63,747 nucleotides of DNA, taken from contig NZ_JAUYQL010000113.1 of NCBI RefSeq assembly GCF_030697305.1, forward strand, positions 1-63,747, given 5' to 3'. This document shows, in pieces, positions 26,617-37,092 of the stretch (position 1 is the first letter of the stretch; the number at the start of each line of letters is the position of its first letter). The notes beneath the pieces are model-generated. The model saw only the letters and a program-made list of their open reading frames with translations, searched no databases and had not been told where the DNA came from. The DNA is from Phenylobacterium sp. Lineage in GTDB: Bacteria > Pseudomonadota > Alphaproteobacteria > Caulobacterales > Caulobacteraceae. The position numbers and the translations under genes were made by a program.

Positions 26617-26706
26617 CTTGATTTCCATCCCCTTGGTCATGGCAGCGCTAGTTTAGCGCGCGCCGGCGGGCTTTTCCCATAGGTCGCCGACCGGTAAAGG
26701 CCGTCC

Positions 26707-27633
26707 ATGCGCTTAGCCTTCCTTGGAACACCCGACTTCGCCGCCGCCTCGCTGGCGGCGATCGTCGAGGCGGGGCACGACGTGGTCGCGGTCTATTCGC
26801 AGCCGCCGGCGCCGCGCGGGCGTGGCCAGGCGCTGCGGCCCTCGCCTGTCCAGGCCTATGCCGAAAGCCGGGGCCTGTCGGTGCGCACGCCGGCTTCCAT
26901 GCGCGATCCCGACGCGATCGCAGCCTTCGCAGCACTGGACCTCGACGTGGCCGTGGTGGTCGCCTACGGCCAAATCCTGCCCGCCGAAGTGTTGTCCGCG
27001 CCAAGGCTGGGAGCGTTCAACCTGCACGGCTCGCTGCTGCCCCGTTGGCGAGGCGCGGCGCCGATCCAGCGGGCGCTGATGGCCGGAGATCCGGTCACCG
27101 GCGTTCAGGTGATGCGCATGACCGAGGGCCTGGACGAAGGCGCGGTGCTGGCCACCGCTACGGTTCGCATCGGTCCGCTCGACACCGCCGGGACGCTGCA
27201 TGACCGCCTGGCGCGGGCCGGCGCCGACCTGCTGGTCGCGACCCTGCCGGCGATCGAGCGTGGCGAGGCGATCGAGATTCCGCAGGCGCAGGACGGCGTC
27301 ACCTACGCCAAGAAGATCCGCCCCAAGGAAGCGCGGCTGGACTGGCGCCGGCCGGCCGCCGAAGTCGACCTGAAGATCCGCGGGCTCTCGCCGTTTCCCG
27401 GCGCCTGGTTCACGGCCGTCGGCGACAAGGGGCCGATCCGCATCAAGGCGCTGCTGTCGCGCGTCGACGACGGCGCGGGCGCCCCTGGCGAGCTGTTGGA
27501 TGACGCCCTGCTGGTGGCGTGCGGCGAAGGCGCGGTGCGGCTGTTGCGCGTCCAGCGCGAGGGCCGCGCGGCCCAAGACGCCGGCGACTTCCTGCGCGGC
27601 TTCCCGTTGAGCGCCGGCGCCAGGCTCTCCTGA
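26707..27633 (+). CDS. fmt: Methionyl-tRNA formyltransferase
   Basis: A 308-residue enzyme that formylates initiator Met-tRNA using 10-formyl-THF. The catalytic domain shows [11 protein letters not shown] and [20 protein letters not shown] with the catalytic His and the usual loop; the OB-fold C-terminal domain is present. The stop and the truA start overlap (TGATG). Confidence 0.96.
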   Translation: MRLAFLGTPDFAAASLAAIVEAGHDVVAVYSQPPAPRGRGQALRPSPVQAYAESRGLSVRTPASMRDPDAIAAFAALDLDVAVVVAYGQILPAEVLSAPRLGAFNLHGSLLPRWRGAAPIQRALMAGDPVTGVQVMRMTEGLDEGAVLATATVRIGPLDTAGTLHDRLARAGADLLVATLPAIERGEAIEIPQAQDGVTYAKKIRPKEARLDWRRPAAEVDLKIRGLSPFPGAWFTAVGDKGPIRIKALLSRVDDGAGAPGELLDDALLVACGEGAVRLLRVQREGRAAQDAGDFLRGFPLSAGARLS

Positions 27634-28388
27634 TGCCCCGCTACCGCCTGCTGGTGGAATACGACGGCCGGCCCTACTGCGGTTTCCAGGCCCAGGCGGG
27701 GCTGCCATCCGTGCAGGCGTCGCTGGAACGGGCGGTCCAGGCCTTCAGCGGCGAGAGCGTGCGCATCCATGGCGCCGGACGCACCGACACCGGCGTCCAC
27801 GCCCTGGGCCAGGTGGTCCACGTGGATCTCGAGAAGTCCTGGTCGCCGGCGGTGGTGCGCGACGCCATGAACGCCCACCTGGCGCGCGAGCCGATCGCGG
27901 TCCTGGGCGCCGAGGAGGCGTCTGGGGACTGGCATGCAAGGTTCTCCGCCACGGGGCGACGCTACCTGTTCCGCATCCTCAACCGTCGGAGCCCCGCCGC
28001 CCTCGACCAGGGCCGCGCGTGGTGGGTGAAGAAGCCGCTGGACGCCCGGGCGATGCATGCCGCGGCCCAGGTCCTGCTCGGCCAGCACGACTTCACCACC
28101 TTCCGCGACGTGCGCTGTCAGGCCAAGTCACCGGTGAAGACGCTGGACCAGGTCAGCGTGGAGCGTGACGGTGAGGCTGTGCTTCTGCGGTTCGCAGCGC
28201 GCTCGTTCCTGCATCGCCAGGTGCGTTCAATGACCGGATCGCTGGTCGAGGTCGGGACCGGCCGCTGGAGCGCTGATGATTTCAAGGGGGCGCTGGAGGC
28301 TCGTCAACGCAGCGCCTGCGGCCCCGTGGCTCCGCCTGACGGCCTCTATCTCACCGAGGTGATCTACCCGGCGAACGCTGCGAAATAG
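27633..28388 (+). CDS. truA: tRNA pseudouridine(38-40) synthase
   Basis: A 251-residue enzyme that modifies uridines 38-40 in the anticodon arm. The catalytic Asp lies in [21 protein letters not shown] and the C-terminal [13 protein letters not shown] segment are typical. The start overlaps the fmt stop by 1 base. The 3' end overlaps the convergent dapE gene by 25 bases. Confidence 0.96.
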   Translation: MPRYRLLVEYDGRPYCGFQAQAGLPSVQASLERAVQAFSGESVRIHGAGRTDTGVHALGQVVHVDLEKSWSPAVVRDAMNAHLAREPIAVLGAEEASGDWHARFSATGRRYLFRILNRRSPAALDQGRAWWVKKPLDARAMHAAAQVLLGQHDFTTFRDVRCQAKSPVKTLDQVSVERDGEAVLLRFAARSFLHRQVRSMTGSLVEVGTGRWSADDFKGALEARQRSACGPVAPPDGLYLTEVIYPANAAK

Positions 28389-29509
28389 CGTTCGATCAGG
28401 CGTTCGTAGACCGTCTGGAGTTGGCGGATCTCGGCCACCGGCGCGCGCTCGTCGACGGAGTGCATGGTGGTTCCGACCAGGCCCAGCTCCACCACCGGGC
28501 AGAGCGCGCGGATGAAGCGTGCGTCCGACGTGCCGCCGCTCGTCGACAGCTCCGGCGCCTGGCCCACCGCGTCGCGGACCGCCTCGGCGACCACATCGGT
28601 GAACGGACCAGGCTCGGTGAGGAAGGCTTCGCCGCTGATCTGCGGCGTTAGGCGTATCTTACCGTTGAAGCTCTCGGCGGCCTTCGCGGCCTCCCCTTCG
28701 ATCCAGCGGACCAAGTCGGCGCCTGTGTGGTTTGGGTTGAAGCGGATGTTGATCCGCGCGCGGCCGGTGGAGGGGATCAGGTTGGTCGTGGGATTGCCCA
28801 CGTCGATGGTGGTGATCTCCAGGTTCGAGGGCTGAAAGCCCAGGAACCCGTCGTCCAGCCGCCGCGCCTGCAGTCGCGACAACAGGTCGACCAGAACAGG
28901 CAGCGGGTTGGCCGCGCGGTCGGGATAGGCCACGTGGCCCTGGGTCCCCGCGACCTCGATGCCGACATTGACGCTGCCGCGACGGCCGATCTTGATCATG
29001 TCGCCGAAGGTCACTGACGACGTCGGCTCGCCGACCACGCAATGGTCGATGGCCTCGCCCTCGGTGGCCAGCGCCTCGACCACCATCTTGGTGCCATGGA
29101 TGGCCGGGCCTTCCTCGTCGCCGGTGATCAGGAACGACAGCGAGCCGGCGACGCGTCCGCCGGCGATGGCGCTCTGGGCGGCGGCGGCGAAGGCGGCGAT
29201 GGCGCTCTTCATGTCCACAGCGCCGCGGCCGATCAGTATGTCGTCGACGATGGTCGCGTCGAATGGCTCCTGGGTCCAAGCCGCGGCGTCGCCGGCAGGG
29301 ACCACGTCCGTATGACCGGCGAAGCATAGGTTCGGCCGCGCATTCCCGTAGCGGGCGTAGAGGTTCTCGATGTCGCCGAAGCGCATCCGCCGGCAGGCGA
29401 AGCCCAAGCCCTCGAGCGCGTTCTGCAGCACCTGCATGGCGCCGGCGTCCGCCGGGGTGACCGACGCCCGGCGGATCAGGTCGCGGGAGAGCTCGACGGC
29501 GTCGATCAC
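28364..29509 (-). CDS. dapE: Succinyl-diaminopimelate desuccinylase
   Basis: A 381-residue M20 zinc enzyme of lysine and diaminopimelate synthesis. The metal ligands and catalytic residues are visible in [36 protein letters not shown] and the C-terminal GTTMHSVDE. The start is GTG at 29509, with AGGCGGA just upstream and 8 bases from dapD, which precedes it in the same operon. Confidence 0.95.
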   Translation of the reverse strand: MIDAVELSRDLIRRASVTPADAGAMQVLQNALEGLGFACRRMRFGDIENLYARYGNARPNLCFAGHTDVVPAGDAAAWTQEPFDATIVDDILIGRGAVDMKSAIAAFAAAAQSAIAGGRVAGSLSFLITGDEEGPAIHGTKMVVEALATEGEAIDHCVVGEPTSSVTFGDMIKIGRRGSVNVGIEVAGTQGHVAYPDRAANPLPVLVDLLSRLQARRLDDGFLGFQPSNLEITTIDVGNPTTNLIPSTGRARINIRFNPNHTGADLVRWIEGEAAKAAESFNGKIRLTPQISGEAFLTEPGPFTDVVAEAVRDAVGQAPELSTSGGTSDARFIRALCPVVELGLVGTTMHSVDERAPVAEIRQLQTVYERLIERYFAAFAG

Positions 29510-29517
29510 GGGTCCGC

Positions 29518-30354
29518 CTATTCGCGCAGCAATTCGTTGACGCTGGTCTTGGAGCGCGTGCGCTCGTCCACCGTCTTCATGATCACCGCGCAGTAGGTGG
29601 ACGGCATGCCCTCGTGCGGAGACGGGCGCGAGCCCGAAACCACCACGGAATACGGCGGCACCTCGCCCAGGGTGACGACGCCCGTGCGCCGGTCGACGAT
29701 CGGCGTGGTCGAAGTCAGGTACACGCCCATCGACAGCACCGAGCCTTCACGCACGATGACGCCCTCGGCGACCTCGGAGCGCGCGCCGATGAAGCAGTTG
29801 TCCTCGATGATCGTGGGGTTGGCCTGCAGCGGTTCCAGCACGCCGCCGATGCCCGCGCCGCCCGACAGGTGCACGTTCTTGCCGATCTGCGCGCAGGACC
29901 CCACCGTGGCCCAGGTGTCGACCATCGTGCCTTCGCCGACGTGGGCGCCGATGTTTACGAACGAGGGCATCAGCACCACGTTGCGATCGATGAACGCGCC
30001 GCGCCGAACGACGCAGCCGGGGACCGCACGGAAGCCGGCGGCCTCGAACTCGGCCGCGCCCCAGCCTTCGAACTTGGTCGGCACCTTGTCCCAGTAGGGA
30101 CCGGGCGACGGCGCCTGGACCAGGGCGTTGGCGTTCAGGCGGAAGGACAGCAGGATCGCCTGCTTCACCCACTGGTGGACCACCCACTCGCCATCGAGTT
30201 TCTCGGCCACGCGCAGCTTGCCGGCGTCGAGCTGGGTCAGGGTCTCATCCACCGCGGCGCGCACCGCGCCTTTGGTCGAAGCGGAGACGCCGTCGCGGGC
30301 TTCCCACGCGGCCTCGATCTCGGACTTCAGGTCTTGAGTGAGCGCGACGGACAT
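29518..30354 (-). CDS. dapD: Tetrahydrodipicolinate N-succinyltransferase
   Basis: A 278-residue hexapeptide-repeat transferase, one step before DapE's substrate is formed by DapC. The left-handed beta-helix repeats ([35 protein letters not shown]) are clear. Its ATG follows the stop of the HAD gene with no spacing at all (TGA then ATG). Confidence 0.96.
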   Translation of the reverse strand: MSVALTQDLKSEIEAAWEARDGVSASTKGAVRAAVDETLTQLDAGKLRVAEKLDGEWVVHQWVKQAILLSFRLNANALVQAPSPGPYWDKVPTKFEGWGAAEFEAAGFRAVPGCVVRRGAFIDRNVVLMPSFVNIGAHVGEGTMVDTWATVGSCAQIGKNVHLSGGAGIGGVLEPLQANPTIIEDNCFIGARSEVAEGVIVREGSVLSMGVYLTSTTPIVDRRTGVVTLGEVPPYSVVVSGSRPSPHEGMPSTYCAVIMKTVDERTRSKTSVNELLRE

Positions 30355-31017
30355 TCAGGCGGCCTCCTTCAATCGCGCGGTCGCCAGGAACGGCGCGAGC
30401 TTGTCTGTACGATGATGGACGAATGACGCGTGGGAGTCCTGCGCGTGCGCCCCGACCAGCACGGTGGTCATGCCCAGCCCCGCGGCCGGCTCCAGGTTGC
30501 GCTCGGAATCCTCGAAGAAGGCGGTGGCGGCGGGAGCCATGCCGTGCGCCTCGACCATGCGGTCGAACGCCGCCGGATCGGGCTTGGGCAGGAAGCCGAA
30601 CGAACCGATGTGAAAGACGTCGTCGAAAAGGGCGCTCAGGCCCAGGCGCTCCAGCACCCGTTCGGCGTGGCGGTCGTCGGCGTTGGTGAAGATCAGCCGC
30701 CGGCCAGGCAGGCGCTGCAACGCCGCCAGCAGGTCGGTGTCGTGCGCCAGGGCGTCCAGCGAGATGTCATGGAAGATCGCATGATACTCGTCTGGATCGA
30801 CGCCGTGGTGCTCCATCAGCCCATGCAGGGTCAGGCCGTAGTCCCGGAAATAAGTCTTCTGCAGCTCGTAGGCTTCGTCCATCGGCAGGCCCGTGGTCTT
30901 GGCGACGAATTGGGTCATCCGCGCCTCGGCCTGTTTCATGAAGCCGGACTCGACCGGATAGAGCGTGTTGTCGAGGTCGAACAGCCAAGTGTCCACATGG
31001 GTCAAGTCGGCGCTCAT
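30355..31017 (-). CDS. HAD-family pyrimidine 5'-nucleotidase-like phosphatase
   Basis: A 220-residue HAD hydrolase of the SDT1/pyrimidine 5'-nucleotidase subgroup. The nucleophile motif DLDNTLYP, the Thr motif [12 protein letters not shown], the Lys in [12 protein letters not shown] and the acidic motif FFEDSERN are all present. It sits between argB and dapD with 4-base and 0-base junctions, so it is co-translated with amino-acid biosynthesis genes. The substrate is not known from sequence. Confidence 0.88.
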   Translation of the reverse strand: MSADLTHVDTWLFDLDNTLYPVESGFMKQAEARMTQFVAKTTGLPMDEAYELQKTYFRDYGLTLHGLMEHHGVDPDEYHAIFHDISLDALAHDTDLLAALQRLPGRRLIFTNADDRHAERVLERLGLSALFDDVFHIGSFGFLPKPDPAAFDRMVEAHGMAPAATAFFEDSERNLEPAAGLGMTTVLVGAHAQDSHASFVHHRTDKLAPFLATARLKEAA

Positions 31018-31928
31018 GCGCAGATCAGAGTGCCTGCGCCGTGCTCGGTGAACAGCTCCACGAGCAGGGCGTGCGGGCGCCGGCCATCCATGATCACTAC
31101 GGCCTCGACACCAGCCTCCGCCGCGGCGATGGCGGTCTCGAGCTTGGGGATCATGCCGCCGGTGGCGACGCCCGAGGCGATCGCGTCGCGCGCCTCCTGG
31201 ACGCTCATCTGACGGACAAGCTGACCATCCTTGTCGAGCACGCCCTGAACGTCGGTGAGCAGGATCATCCGCTTGGCCCGCAGCGCGCCGGCCAGGGCGC
31301 CGGCCACGGTGTCGGCGTTGACGTTGTAGGTTTCGCCGTCCTCAGACACGCCGATCGGCGCGATCACGGGGATATAGTCTTCCTCGGCGTAGATCAGCGC
31401 CTCGATCAGCTTCTGGTCGATGCGGCTGGGTTCGCCGACGAAGCCCAGGTCGACGTCCTGGACGACGCCGGTTTCCGGGTCCTTGCGCGTGCGCACCGCC
31501 TTCTGGACGGTGATCAGGCGCGCGTCCTTGCCCGACAGGCCGACGCCGCGCACGTCGGCCTCGGCGCCGGCGAGCGTGATCCAGTTGGCGATTTCCTTGT
31601 TGATCGCGCCCGACAAGACCATCTCGGCGACTTCCATGGTCGCGGCGTCGGTCACCCGCAGGCCGTCGACGAAAGTCGATTTCACGCCGGCCTTGTTGAG
31701 CATGGCCGAGATTTGCGGCCCGCCGCCGTGCACCACGACGGGGTGCACGCCGAGCATCTTCAGCAGCACGGTGTCGGCGGCGAACAGCTTGGCCACGGCG
31801 TCGTCGCCCATGGCATGGCCGCCATATTTGATGACCACAGTCTCGCGGTCGTAGATCTGAATGTAGGGCAGCGCCTCGGCGAGGGTCTTCGCGGTCGCCC
31901 AGCCCTCTTCTTGGGTGTCGTCGGTCAC
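31014..31928 (-). CDS. argB: Acetylglutamate kinase
   Basis: A 304-residue amino-acid kinase, second step of arginine synthesis. The ATP site [12 protein letters not shown], the substrate loop [13 protein letters not shown] and [24 protein letters not shown] are typical. The start is GTG at 31928, with GGAG upstream. The N-terminal helix before KYGGHAM is of the kind found in arginine-sensitive hexameric enzymes. Confidence 0.95.
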   Translation of the reverse strand: MTDDTQEEGWATAKTLAEALPYIQIYDRETVVIKYGGHAMGDDAVAKLFAADTVLLKMLGVHPVVVHGGGPQISAMLNKAGVKSTFVDGLRVTDAATMEVAEMVLSGAINKEIANWITLAGAEADVRGVGLSGKDARLITVQKAVRTRKDPETGVVQDVDLGFVGEPSRIDQKLIEALIYAEEDYIPVIAPIGVSEDGETYNVNADTVAGALAGALRAKRMILLTDVQGVLDKDGQLVRQMSVQEARDAIASGVATGGMIPKLETAIAAAEAGVEAVVIMDGRRPHALLVELFTEHGAGTLICA

Positions 31929-32001
31929 GGCTTGGCGGCTCCGGCGGATCGGTGGGCTCCGATAGCGGACCCAGGCGCGCCTGTCACCTTCGCCGGCGGG
32001 T

Positions 32002-32637
32002 TCAGGCCTCGCAGGCGGCGAGGATCTCGGCCCGCAGCTCGGCCATCCCCAGGCCCTTCTCCGCCGATGTGGCGATGACCCGCGGGAAGGCGGCCGGACG
32101 CTTGGCGATGGCGGCCAGCGTGCGCTGCGTCACCGCCTCGACCTCGGAGGCCTTCAGCTTGTCGGCCTTGGTCAACACGATCTGATAGGACACCGCGGCG
32201 GTGTCGAAGGCGCTCAGCGCCTCGCCGTCGACCTCCTTGAGCCCGTGGCGAGCGTCGATCAGCAGATAGGCGCGCTTCAGGTTCACCCGCCCGCGCAGGT
32301 AGTCGCGGCCGAGGTTCTGGAACTTCTTCACCTCGCCGCGCGAGGCGCGCGCAAAGCCGTAACCCGGCAGGTCGACCAGCCTCAGGCGCTCATCCAGGAC
32401 GAAGAAGTTCACTTCCCGCGTCCGTCCCGGCGCGTTCGAGGCGCGCGCCAGGCCTTTGCGGTTGGTCAGCCCGTTGATCAGCGACGACTTCCCGACGTTA
32501 GAACGGCCGGCGAAGGCCACTTCCGGCAGGTCCGGTGGCGGCAGGCCGTCGATGGTCACCGCCCCCATGAGGAATTCGCAAGGTCCCGCGAACTGTACGC
32601 GAGCCCGCTCCAGGGCCTCGTCGTCGAAGGCGTCCAC
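32002..32637 (-). CDS. engB: Ribosome biogenesis GTPase EngB (YsxC/YihA)
   Basis: A 211-residue GTPase needed for 50S subunit assembly. G1 is [12 protein letters not shown], the G3 region is [13 protein letters not shown], and G4 is TKADK. The GTG start comes immediately after the yidC stop (TGA then GTG), so it is tightly coupled to yidC. Confidence 0.95.
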   Translation of the reverse strand: MDAFDDEALERARVQFAGPCEFLMGAVTIDGLPPPDLPEVAFAGRSNVGKSSLINGLTNRKGLARASNAPGRTREVNFFVLDERLRLVDLPGYGFARASRGEVKKFQNLGRDYLRGRVNLKRAYLLIDARHGLKEVDGEALSAFDTAAVSYQIVLTKADKLKASEVEAVTQRTLAAIAKRPAAFPRVIATSAEKGLGMAELRAEILAACEA

Positions 32638-34440
32638 TCAGGCCGCCCTGGACTTGCCGGTGAACCGCGCGATGAACTGGTCCACGGGGTTGTCCACCTT
32701 GAGCCGGCGCATGATCACGTACTGCTGGAGGATGGTGAGCACGTTGCTCCAGGTCCAGTAGATCAGCAGGCCGACTGCAAACGGCGCCATTATGAACATG
32801 AACAGCAAGGGCATCAGCTTGAAGATCCGCTGCTGCATCGGGTCGCCCACCGGCGGGCTCATCGCTGTGGTGAGCCACATGGTGAAGCCGTAGGCCAGCG
32901 GCAGCACGCCGAGGTGGAGGGTCGTGTCCAGGATCTGACCGATCAACGGTGTGCTGGCCGGGTTCCAGGGGATCAGGCCGAACAGGTTCCAGATGGTCGT
33001 GGGATCGCGCGCCGACAGATCCTTGATCCAGCCCATGAAGGGCGCGTGGCGCATCTCGATGGTGACGCTCAACACCTTGTAGAGCGCGAAGAACACTGGG
33101 ATCTGCAACAGCAGCGGCAGGCAGCCCGCGATCGGGTTCACCTTCTCGCGCTGATAGAGCGCCATGATCTCCTGCTGCTGCTTGGCGGGATCCTCCTTGA
33201 AGCGGGCGCGCAGCTCCTCCATCTGCGGTTGCAGCTTCTTCATCTTGGTCATCGACTCGTACTGCTTGTTCGCCAGCGGGAAGAACAGCAGCCGCACGAC
33301 GACGGTCAGCCCCAGGATGGCGAGGCCGAAATTACCGACGTGGCGATAGATGAATTCCAGGAAGCTGAAGATCGGCTGGGTCAGCAGGCGCAAGCGCCCC
33401 CAGTCCACCGCCCAGTTCAGGTTGGGGACGTCGAACTGCTTCTCATAGCCCTTGAGCACCGGCACGGTCTTGGCTCCGGCGAAGAAGCGCGTGGTCTCGG
33501 TGACCTGCTTGCCGACTGGGATCTGACGCAGGGCGCCGACGTAGTTGGCCTCGAAGATGTTGGTTTCGCCGGCCTTGGTGACGCGGAAGGCGCCGCGGAC
33601 GTTCTCGGACTGGCTGGGGATCAGCGCCGCCAGCCAGTACATGTCGGTGATCCCGGTCCAACCGCCGCGGGACGGCAGCTCCATGCCGCCATCCTTGGCC
33701 CACTTGGAGTATTTGATCAGACGCAGCTCATCGCCCAGCCAGCCGATCGCGCCCTCGTGGACGATCTGGCTGTGGCCGACGTGCGCCGGCGCGCCCTGGC
33801 GTTGCACTGACGCGTAGGGCGCCAGCGACACCGGGGCCGCGCCGGTGTTGGCCACGGTGTCGGTCACCGTGAACATGAACCTGGCGTCGATGGCGATCTG
33901 CCGGGTGAAGGTCAGACCCGCCGGGCTCACATACTGCAGGCTCAGCGGCGCGGTGGGCGTCAGCGTCGAGCCCTGCGTCACCGTCCAGAGGGTGTTGGCG
34001 TTCGGCAGGCCGGGCACATTGGCGCCGGTCCAGCCGAACTCGGCGAACCAGGCGTGCCGCGCGCCTTCCGGGCGCAGCAGTTCGACCGGCGGGGAGTTCG
34101 GGTCGACCGTCTCGCGGTACTGCTTCAGGAACAGGTCGTCGAAACGCGCGCCCTTCAGAGAGATCGAGCCTTGCAGCGCCGGCGTGTCGATCGTCACGCG
34201 CGGGCTGGCCGCGGCGGCTTCCTGGCGCGTGACGACCCGCACCTGGGCGGGTGCGGCGACGCCGGGAAGCGTTCCGGCGACCGGTCCCGCGGTCGTATTC
34301 GAAGCCGCGGCGGGCTTGCGGGCGGCTTCGGCCTGGCGGCGCTGCGCCGCGGGTTCGAGGATGAACACCTGATAGAGCAGCAGGAGGGCGAGGGAGCAGA
34401 CCACGAAGATGATCGTGTTGCGTGTGGAGTCGTCTCGCAT
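32638..34440 (-). CDS. yidC: Membrane protein insertase YidC
   Basis: A 600-residue Oxa1-family insertase. An N-terminal transmembrane helix is followed by a long Pro/Ala-rich linker, the large periplasmic domain and the conserved five-helix core ([22 protein letters not shown], the cytosolic helical hairpin, and later helices). Its neighbours rpmH, rnpA and engB are the usual ones. yidD, commonly between rnpA and yidC, is missing here and found at 59442. Confidence 0.96.
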   Translation of the reverse strand: MRDDSTRNTIIFVVCSLALLLLYQVFILEPAAQRRQAEAARKPAAASNTTAGPVAGTLPGVAAPAQVRVVTRQEAAAASPRVTIDTPALQGSISLKGARFDDLFLKQYRETVDPNSPPVELLRPEGARHAWFAEFGWTGANVPGLPNANTLWTVTQGSTLTPTAPLSLQYVSPAGLTFTRQIAIDARFMFTVTDTVANTGAAPVSLAPYASVQRQGAPAHVGHSQIVHEGAIGWLGDELRLIKYSKWAKDGGMELPSRGGWTGITDMYWLAALIPSQSENVRGAFRVTKAGETNIFEANYVGALRQIPVGKQVTETTRFFAGAKTVPVLKGYEKQFDVPNLNWAVDWGRLRLLTQPIFSFLEFIYRHVGNFGLAILGLTVVVRLLFFPLANKQYESMTKMKKLQPQMEELRARFKEDPAKQQQEIMALYQREKVNPIAGCLPLLLQIPVFFALYKVLSVTIEMRHAPFMGWIKDLSARDPTTIWNLFGLIPWNPASTPLIGQILDTTLHLGVLPLAYGFTMWLTTAMSPPVGDPMQQRIFKLMPLLFMFIMAPFAVGLLIYWTWSNVLTILQQYVIMRRLKVDNPVDQFIARFTGKSRAA

Positions 34441-34456
34441 GTCGGGGGGTGCGCCT

Positions 34457-34870
34457 TCAGGCCGAGGAGGAGGGGGCCGGCGCGGTGTCGCTGACCCGTC
34501 GGTCGCTTTCGGGCGCGAGCCTTATCAGCGCGCTTTTCACGTCGTCAAGCAGACGCGGCCAGGGCCGAGTCGTAACGCCGCCACGCGCGATGAACACATA
34601 GTCGAAGCCGGGCGCCGCGAATTGCGGGGTGAGCAGGCGGGCGGCTTCGCGCAGGCGGCGCTTGGCGCGGTTGCGGACCACCGATCCGCCGATCCGCCGC
34701 GTCGCCGTGAAGCCGGTGCGCACCAGGGCCGCGCCATCCGCGCGGTTGCGGGCCTGGACGACCACCGCACCTCGGGCGCATGACGGCGCCTGGGCGCAGG
34801 CCAGGAACTCCGGGCGCTTCCTGAGGCGCTCGATGGCGAAGGGTGCGTTGGGGATTGGGGCGTCCGTCAT
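34457..34870 (-). CDS. rnpA: Ribonuclease P protein component
   Basis: A 137-residue basic protein that assists the RNase P RNA in tRNA 5' processing. The signature is [21 protein letters not shown]. The C-terminal tail is acidic and Ser/Ala-rich. It lies 16 bases upstream of yidC. Confidence 0.93.
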   Translation of the reverse strand: MTDAPIPNAPFAIERLRKRPEFLACAQAPSCARGAVVVQARNRADGAALVRTGFTATRRIGGSVVRNRAKRRLREAARLLTPQFAAPGFDYVFIARGGVTTRPWPRLLDDVKSALIRLAPESDRRVSDTAPAPSSSA

Positions 34871-34890
34871 GCGGACACCGCCAGCGCGAT

Positions 34891-35025
34891 CTAGGCCGAG
34901 AGCCGCTTGCGGCCCTTGGCGCGGCGACGCTGGATCACCTTTTGGCCGTTCTTGGTGGCCATGCGCGCGCGGTAGCCGTGACGGCGCTTGCGCACGAGTC
35001 GCGACGGCTGGAAAGTCCGCTTCAC
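34891..35025 (-). CDS. rpmH: Ribosomal protein L34
   Basis: A 44-residue highly basic ribosomal protein starting with GTG ([20 protein letters not shown]...). The start at 35025 is supported by CGGAG nine bases upstream. It heads the rnpA-yidC-engB operon, as in most bacteria. Confidence 0.95.
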   Translation of the reverse strand: MKRTFQPSRLVRKRRHGYRARMATKNGQKVIQRRRAKGRKRLSA

Positions 35026-35100
35026 AGTAAGGCTCCGGGTTCGAACGAGCGGCGGTGGATAAGGGAACGGAACGGCCGTGTCAACGCGCGTCCGCTCGCC

Positions 35101-35688
35101 TCAGTCGCTATCGCGCGCCGGCGGCCCGCCCCACTTCGGAGCAGGCGGCGTGTAGCGTGCGAACGCCTCCAGCGCTTCGCCGGGCTCGGCAGCGTAGATC
35201 AGCATGTCCGCGTAGGCGGGCGCGAGGAAGTCGGCGTCCACCATCCGGGCGATCATTTCACGCAAGGGCCGGAAATATCCGCCGACGTCGAGGAAGCCGC
35301 TGGGCTTGGCGTGGAAGCCCAGTTGCGCCCAGGTCCACTGCTCGAACATCTCCTCCAGGGCGCCGGCGCCGCCGGGCAGGGTGAGGAAGGCGTCGGCGAG
35401 CTCCGCCATCCGCCATTTGCGCTCGTGCATGGAATTGACGACATGTAGTTCGCTCAGGCCGGGGTGGGCGATTTCGCGCTCGACCAGGTCGCGCGGCATC
35501 ACGCCGACGACGCGGCCCCCGCTCGCCAGAGCGGCGTCGGCCACCGCGCCCATCAGGCCGACACGGGCTCCGCCGTAGACCAGGGTCAGTCGGGCGCCGG
35601 CGATCGCAACGCCTGTTGCGGTCGCCGCGGCCAGGTAGGCGGGATCCCTGCCGAAGGCCGAGCCGCAGTAGACGCAGACGCTATTCAC
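35101..35688 (-). CDS. LOG-family protein (cytokinin riboside 5'-monophosphate phosphoribohydrolase type)
   Basis: A 195-residue Rossmann-like protein of the LOG (TIGR00730) family, which hydrolyses nucleoside 5'-monophosphates such as AMP or cytokinin nucleotides. VYGGARVGLMG and PGGAGALEEMFE correspond to the conserved motifs. In the second the usual PGGxGTxxE has Ala instead of Thr. SMHERKWRM is also conserved. The start is GTG at 35688; the physiological substrate is unknown. Confidence 0.85.
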   Translation of the reverse strand: MNSVCVYCGSAFGRDPAYLAAATATGVAIAGARLTLVYGGARVGLMGAVADAALASGGRVVGVMPRDLVEREIAHPGLSELHVVNSMHERKWRMAELADAFLTLPGGAGALEEMFEQWTWAQLGFHAKPSGFLDVGGYFRPLREMIARMVDADFLAPAYADMLIYAAEPGEALEAFARYTPPAPKWGGPPARDSD

Positions 35689-35834
35689 GCCCCGAGCGTG
35701 GGCCGCGGCGGCGTCATTGTCGATCCATGGTCAAGGCGCGCCATCTCGCCGCAGGCGATCGGGTGCGCCCCAATTTCGCCCTACGGGCGAGGCCTCTCGG
35801 AAATTCTGTCCAACAAATCAAGTGGATCGCCTGT

Positions 35835-37085
35835 ATGTACGAGCCCAGCGCCCTCGAGCAATACATGCTCGAACTGGTCAACGCGGAACGCGCCAAGGTC
35901 GGCGCCCAACCCCTGACCTTCGACCTGAACCTCGACAAGGCCGCCGAGCTCCATAGTCAGTGGATGATCGCGACGGACACCTTCTCCCACACCGGAGACG
36001 GCGGCTCGAGCGCGACGCAGCGCATGCAGAGCGCCGGCTACACCCTCTCCGGTTCTTGGGCGACGGGCGAGAACATCGCCTGGGCCAGCCTGCGCGGCGC
36101 GCCGGGCTACCAGGACGAGGTGGACCTGCTGCACGCCAACCTGATGAACTCGGCGGGTCACCGGGCGAACATCCTCAACGCCAACTACCGTGAAGTCGGC
36201 ATCGGCTTCGAGGTCGGCGAATACCAGGGCTGGCAGGGCGCCTTCGTCACCCAGGACTTCGGCAAGTCGGGGACCGGCTTGTCGATCACCGGCGTCGCCT
36301 TCGACGACCAGGACGGCGACAGGTTCTACGATCCAGGCGAAGGCCTCGGCGGTCTGACGGTCAAGGCCGTGAGCAGCACGGGCGCTTCGTTCACCACCAG
36401 CACTGTGGCCTCGGGGGGTTACGACCTCACCCTCTCCACCGGAACCTACACCCTGACCTTCTCGGGCGGCGGCTTCGCCACCGTGAGCAAGCAGGTCACC
36501 GTGGGTTCGCTGAACGTGAAGGTCGACCTGATCGACCCGGTGGCAGGCGGCGGGACGACGCCCGTCCCGCCCACCCCGCCGCCCAGCACGCCAGGGCCGG
36601 TGATCGGCACCGCCGGCGCGGACACCCTGGCTGGAACCGACGGCGCAGACACCCTGCAGGGCATGAACGGCGGCGATCGCCTCTCGGGCGGCGGCGGGGC
36701 CGACCGCCTGGACGGCGGCGCGGGCAATGACACCCTCAACGGCGGGGTCGGGGCCGATGTGCTGACTGGCGGGGCGGGCAACGACACCTTCGTGTTCGAC
36801 CTCGCGCCGTCCACCGGCGTCGACCAGATCACCGATTTCACCACGGCCGACACGATCCAGCTTGAGAACGCGATCTTCACCGCGCTGGGTTCGGCGGGGC
36901 GTCTGTCGTCTTCTGCGTTCTACCAGGGTTCTGCGTCGCACGACGCCACGGACCGGGTGATCTACAACTCGAGCACGGGATCGCTGCTGTACGACGCTGA
37001 CGGGACAGGTTCGGGCTCGGCGGTGCAGATCGCGATTCTGCCCACTGGGCTCAGGCTCTCTTACGCCGACTTCTCGGTGATCTGA
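35835..37085 (+). CDS. Secreted CAP-domain protein with CnaB-like and RTX repeats
   Basis: A 416-residue fusion. Residues about 1-155 form a CAP/SCP-PR1 domain (LELVNAERAKVGAQPL, HSQWM, FSHTGDG, SAGHRANIL). Residues about 155-235 look like a CnaB/SdrD-type beta sandwich (VAFDDQDGDRFYDPGEGLGG). A Pro-rich linker follows, then RTX nonapeptides (GGAGNDTLNGG and similar) and a C-terminal hydrophobic tail ending DFSVI. There is no N-terminal signal peptide, and the RTX end suggests type I secretion. No T1SS genes are nearby. The ATG at 35835 sits at the domain boundary; a longer frame upstream is probably not translated. Confidence 0.88.
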   Translation: MYEPSALEQYMLELVNAERAKVGAQPLTFDLNLDKAAELHSQWMIATDTFSHTGDGGSSATQRMQSAGYTLSGSWATGENIAWASLRGAPGYQDEVDLLHANLMNSAGHRANILNANYREVGIGFEVGEYQGWQGAFVTQDFGKSGTGLSITGVAFDDQDGDRFYDPGEGLGGLTVKAVSSTGASFTTSTVASGGYDLTLSTGTYTLTFSGGGFATVSKQVTVGSLNVKVDLIDPVAGGGTTPVPPTPPPSTPGPVIGTAGADTLAGTDGADTLQGMNGGDRLSGGGGADRLDGGAGNDTLNGGVGADVLTGGAGNDTFVFDLAPSTGVDQITDFTTADTIQLENAIFTALGSAGRLSSSAFYQGSASHDATDRVIYNSSTGSLLYDADGTGSGSAVQIAILPTGLRLSYADFSVI

Positions 37086-37092
37086 CCGCGGG

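Noticed and set aside
32245..33810. 521-codon plus-strand frame opposite yidC and engB
   Set aside because: It is a His/Arg/Gln-rich shadow of certain genes.
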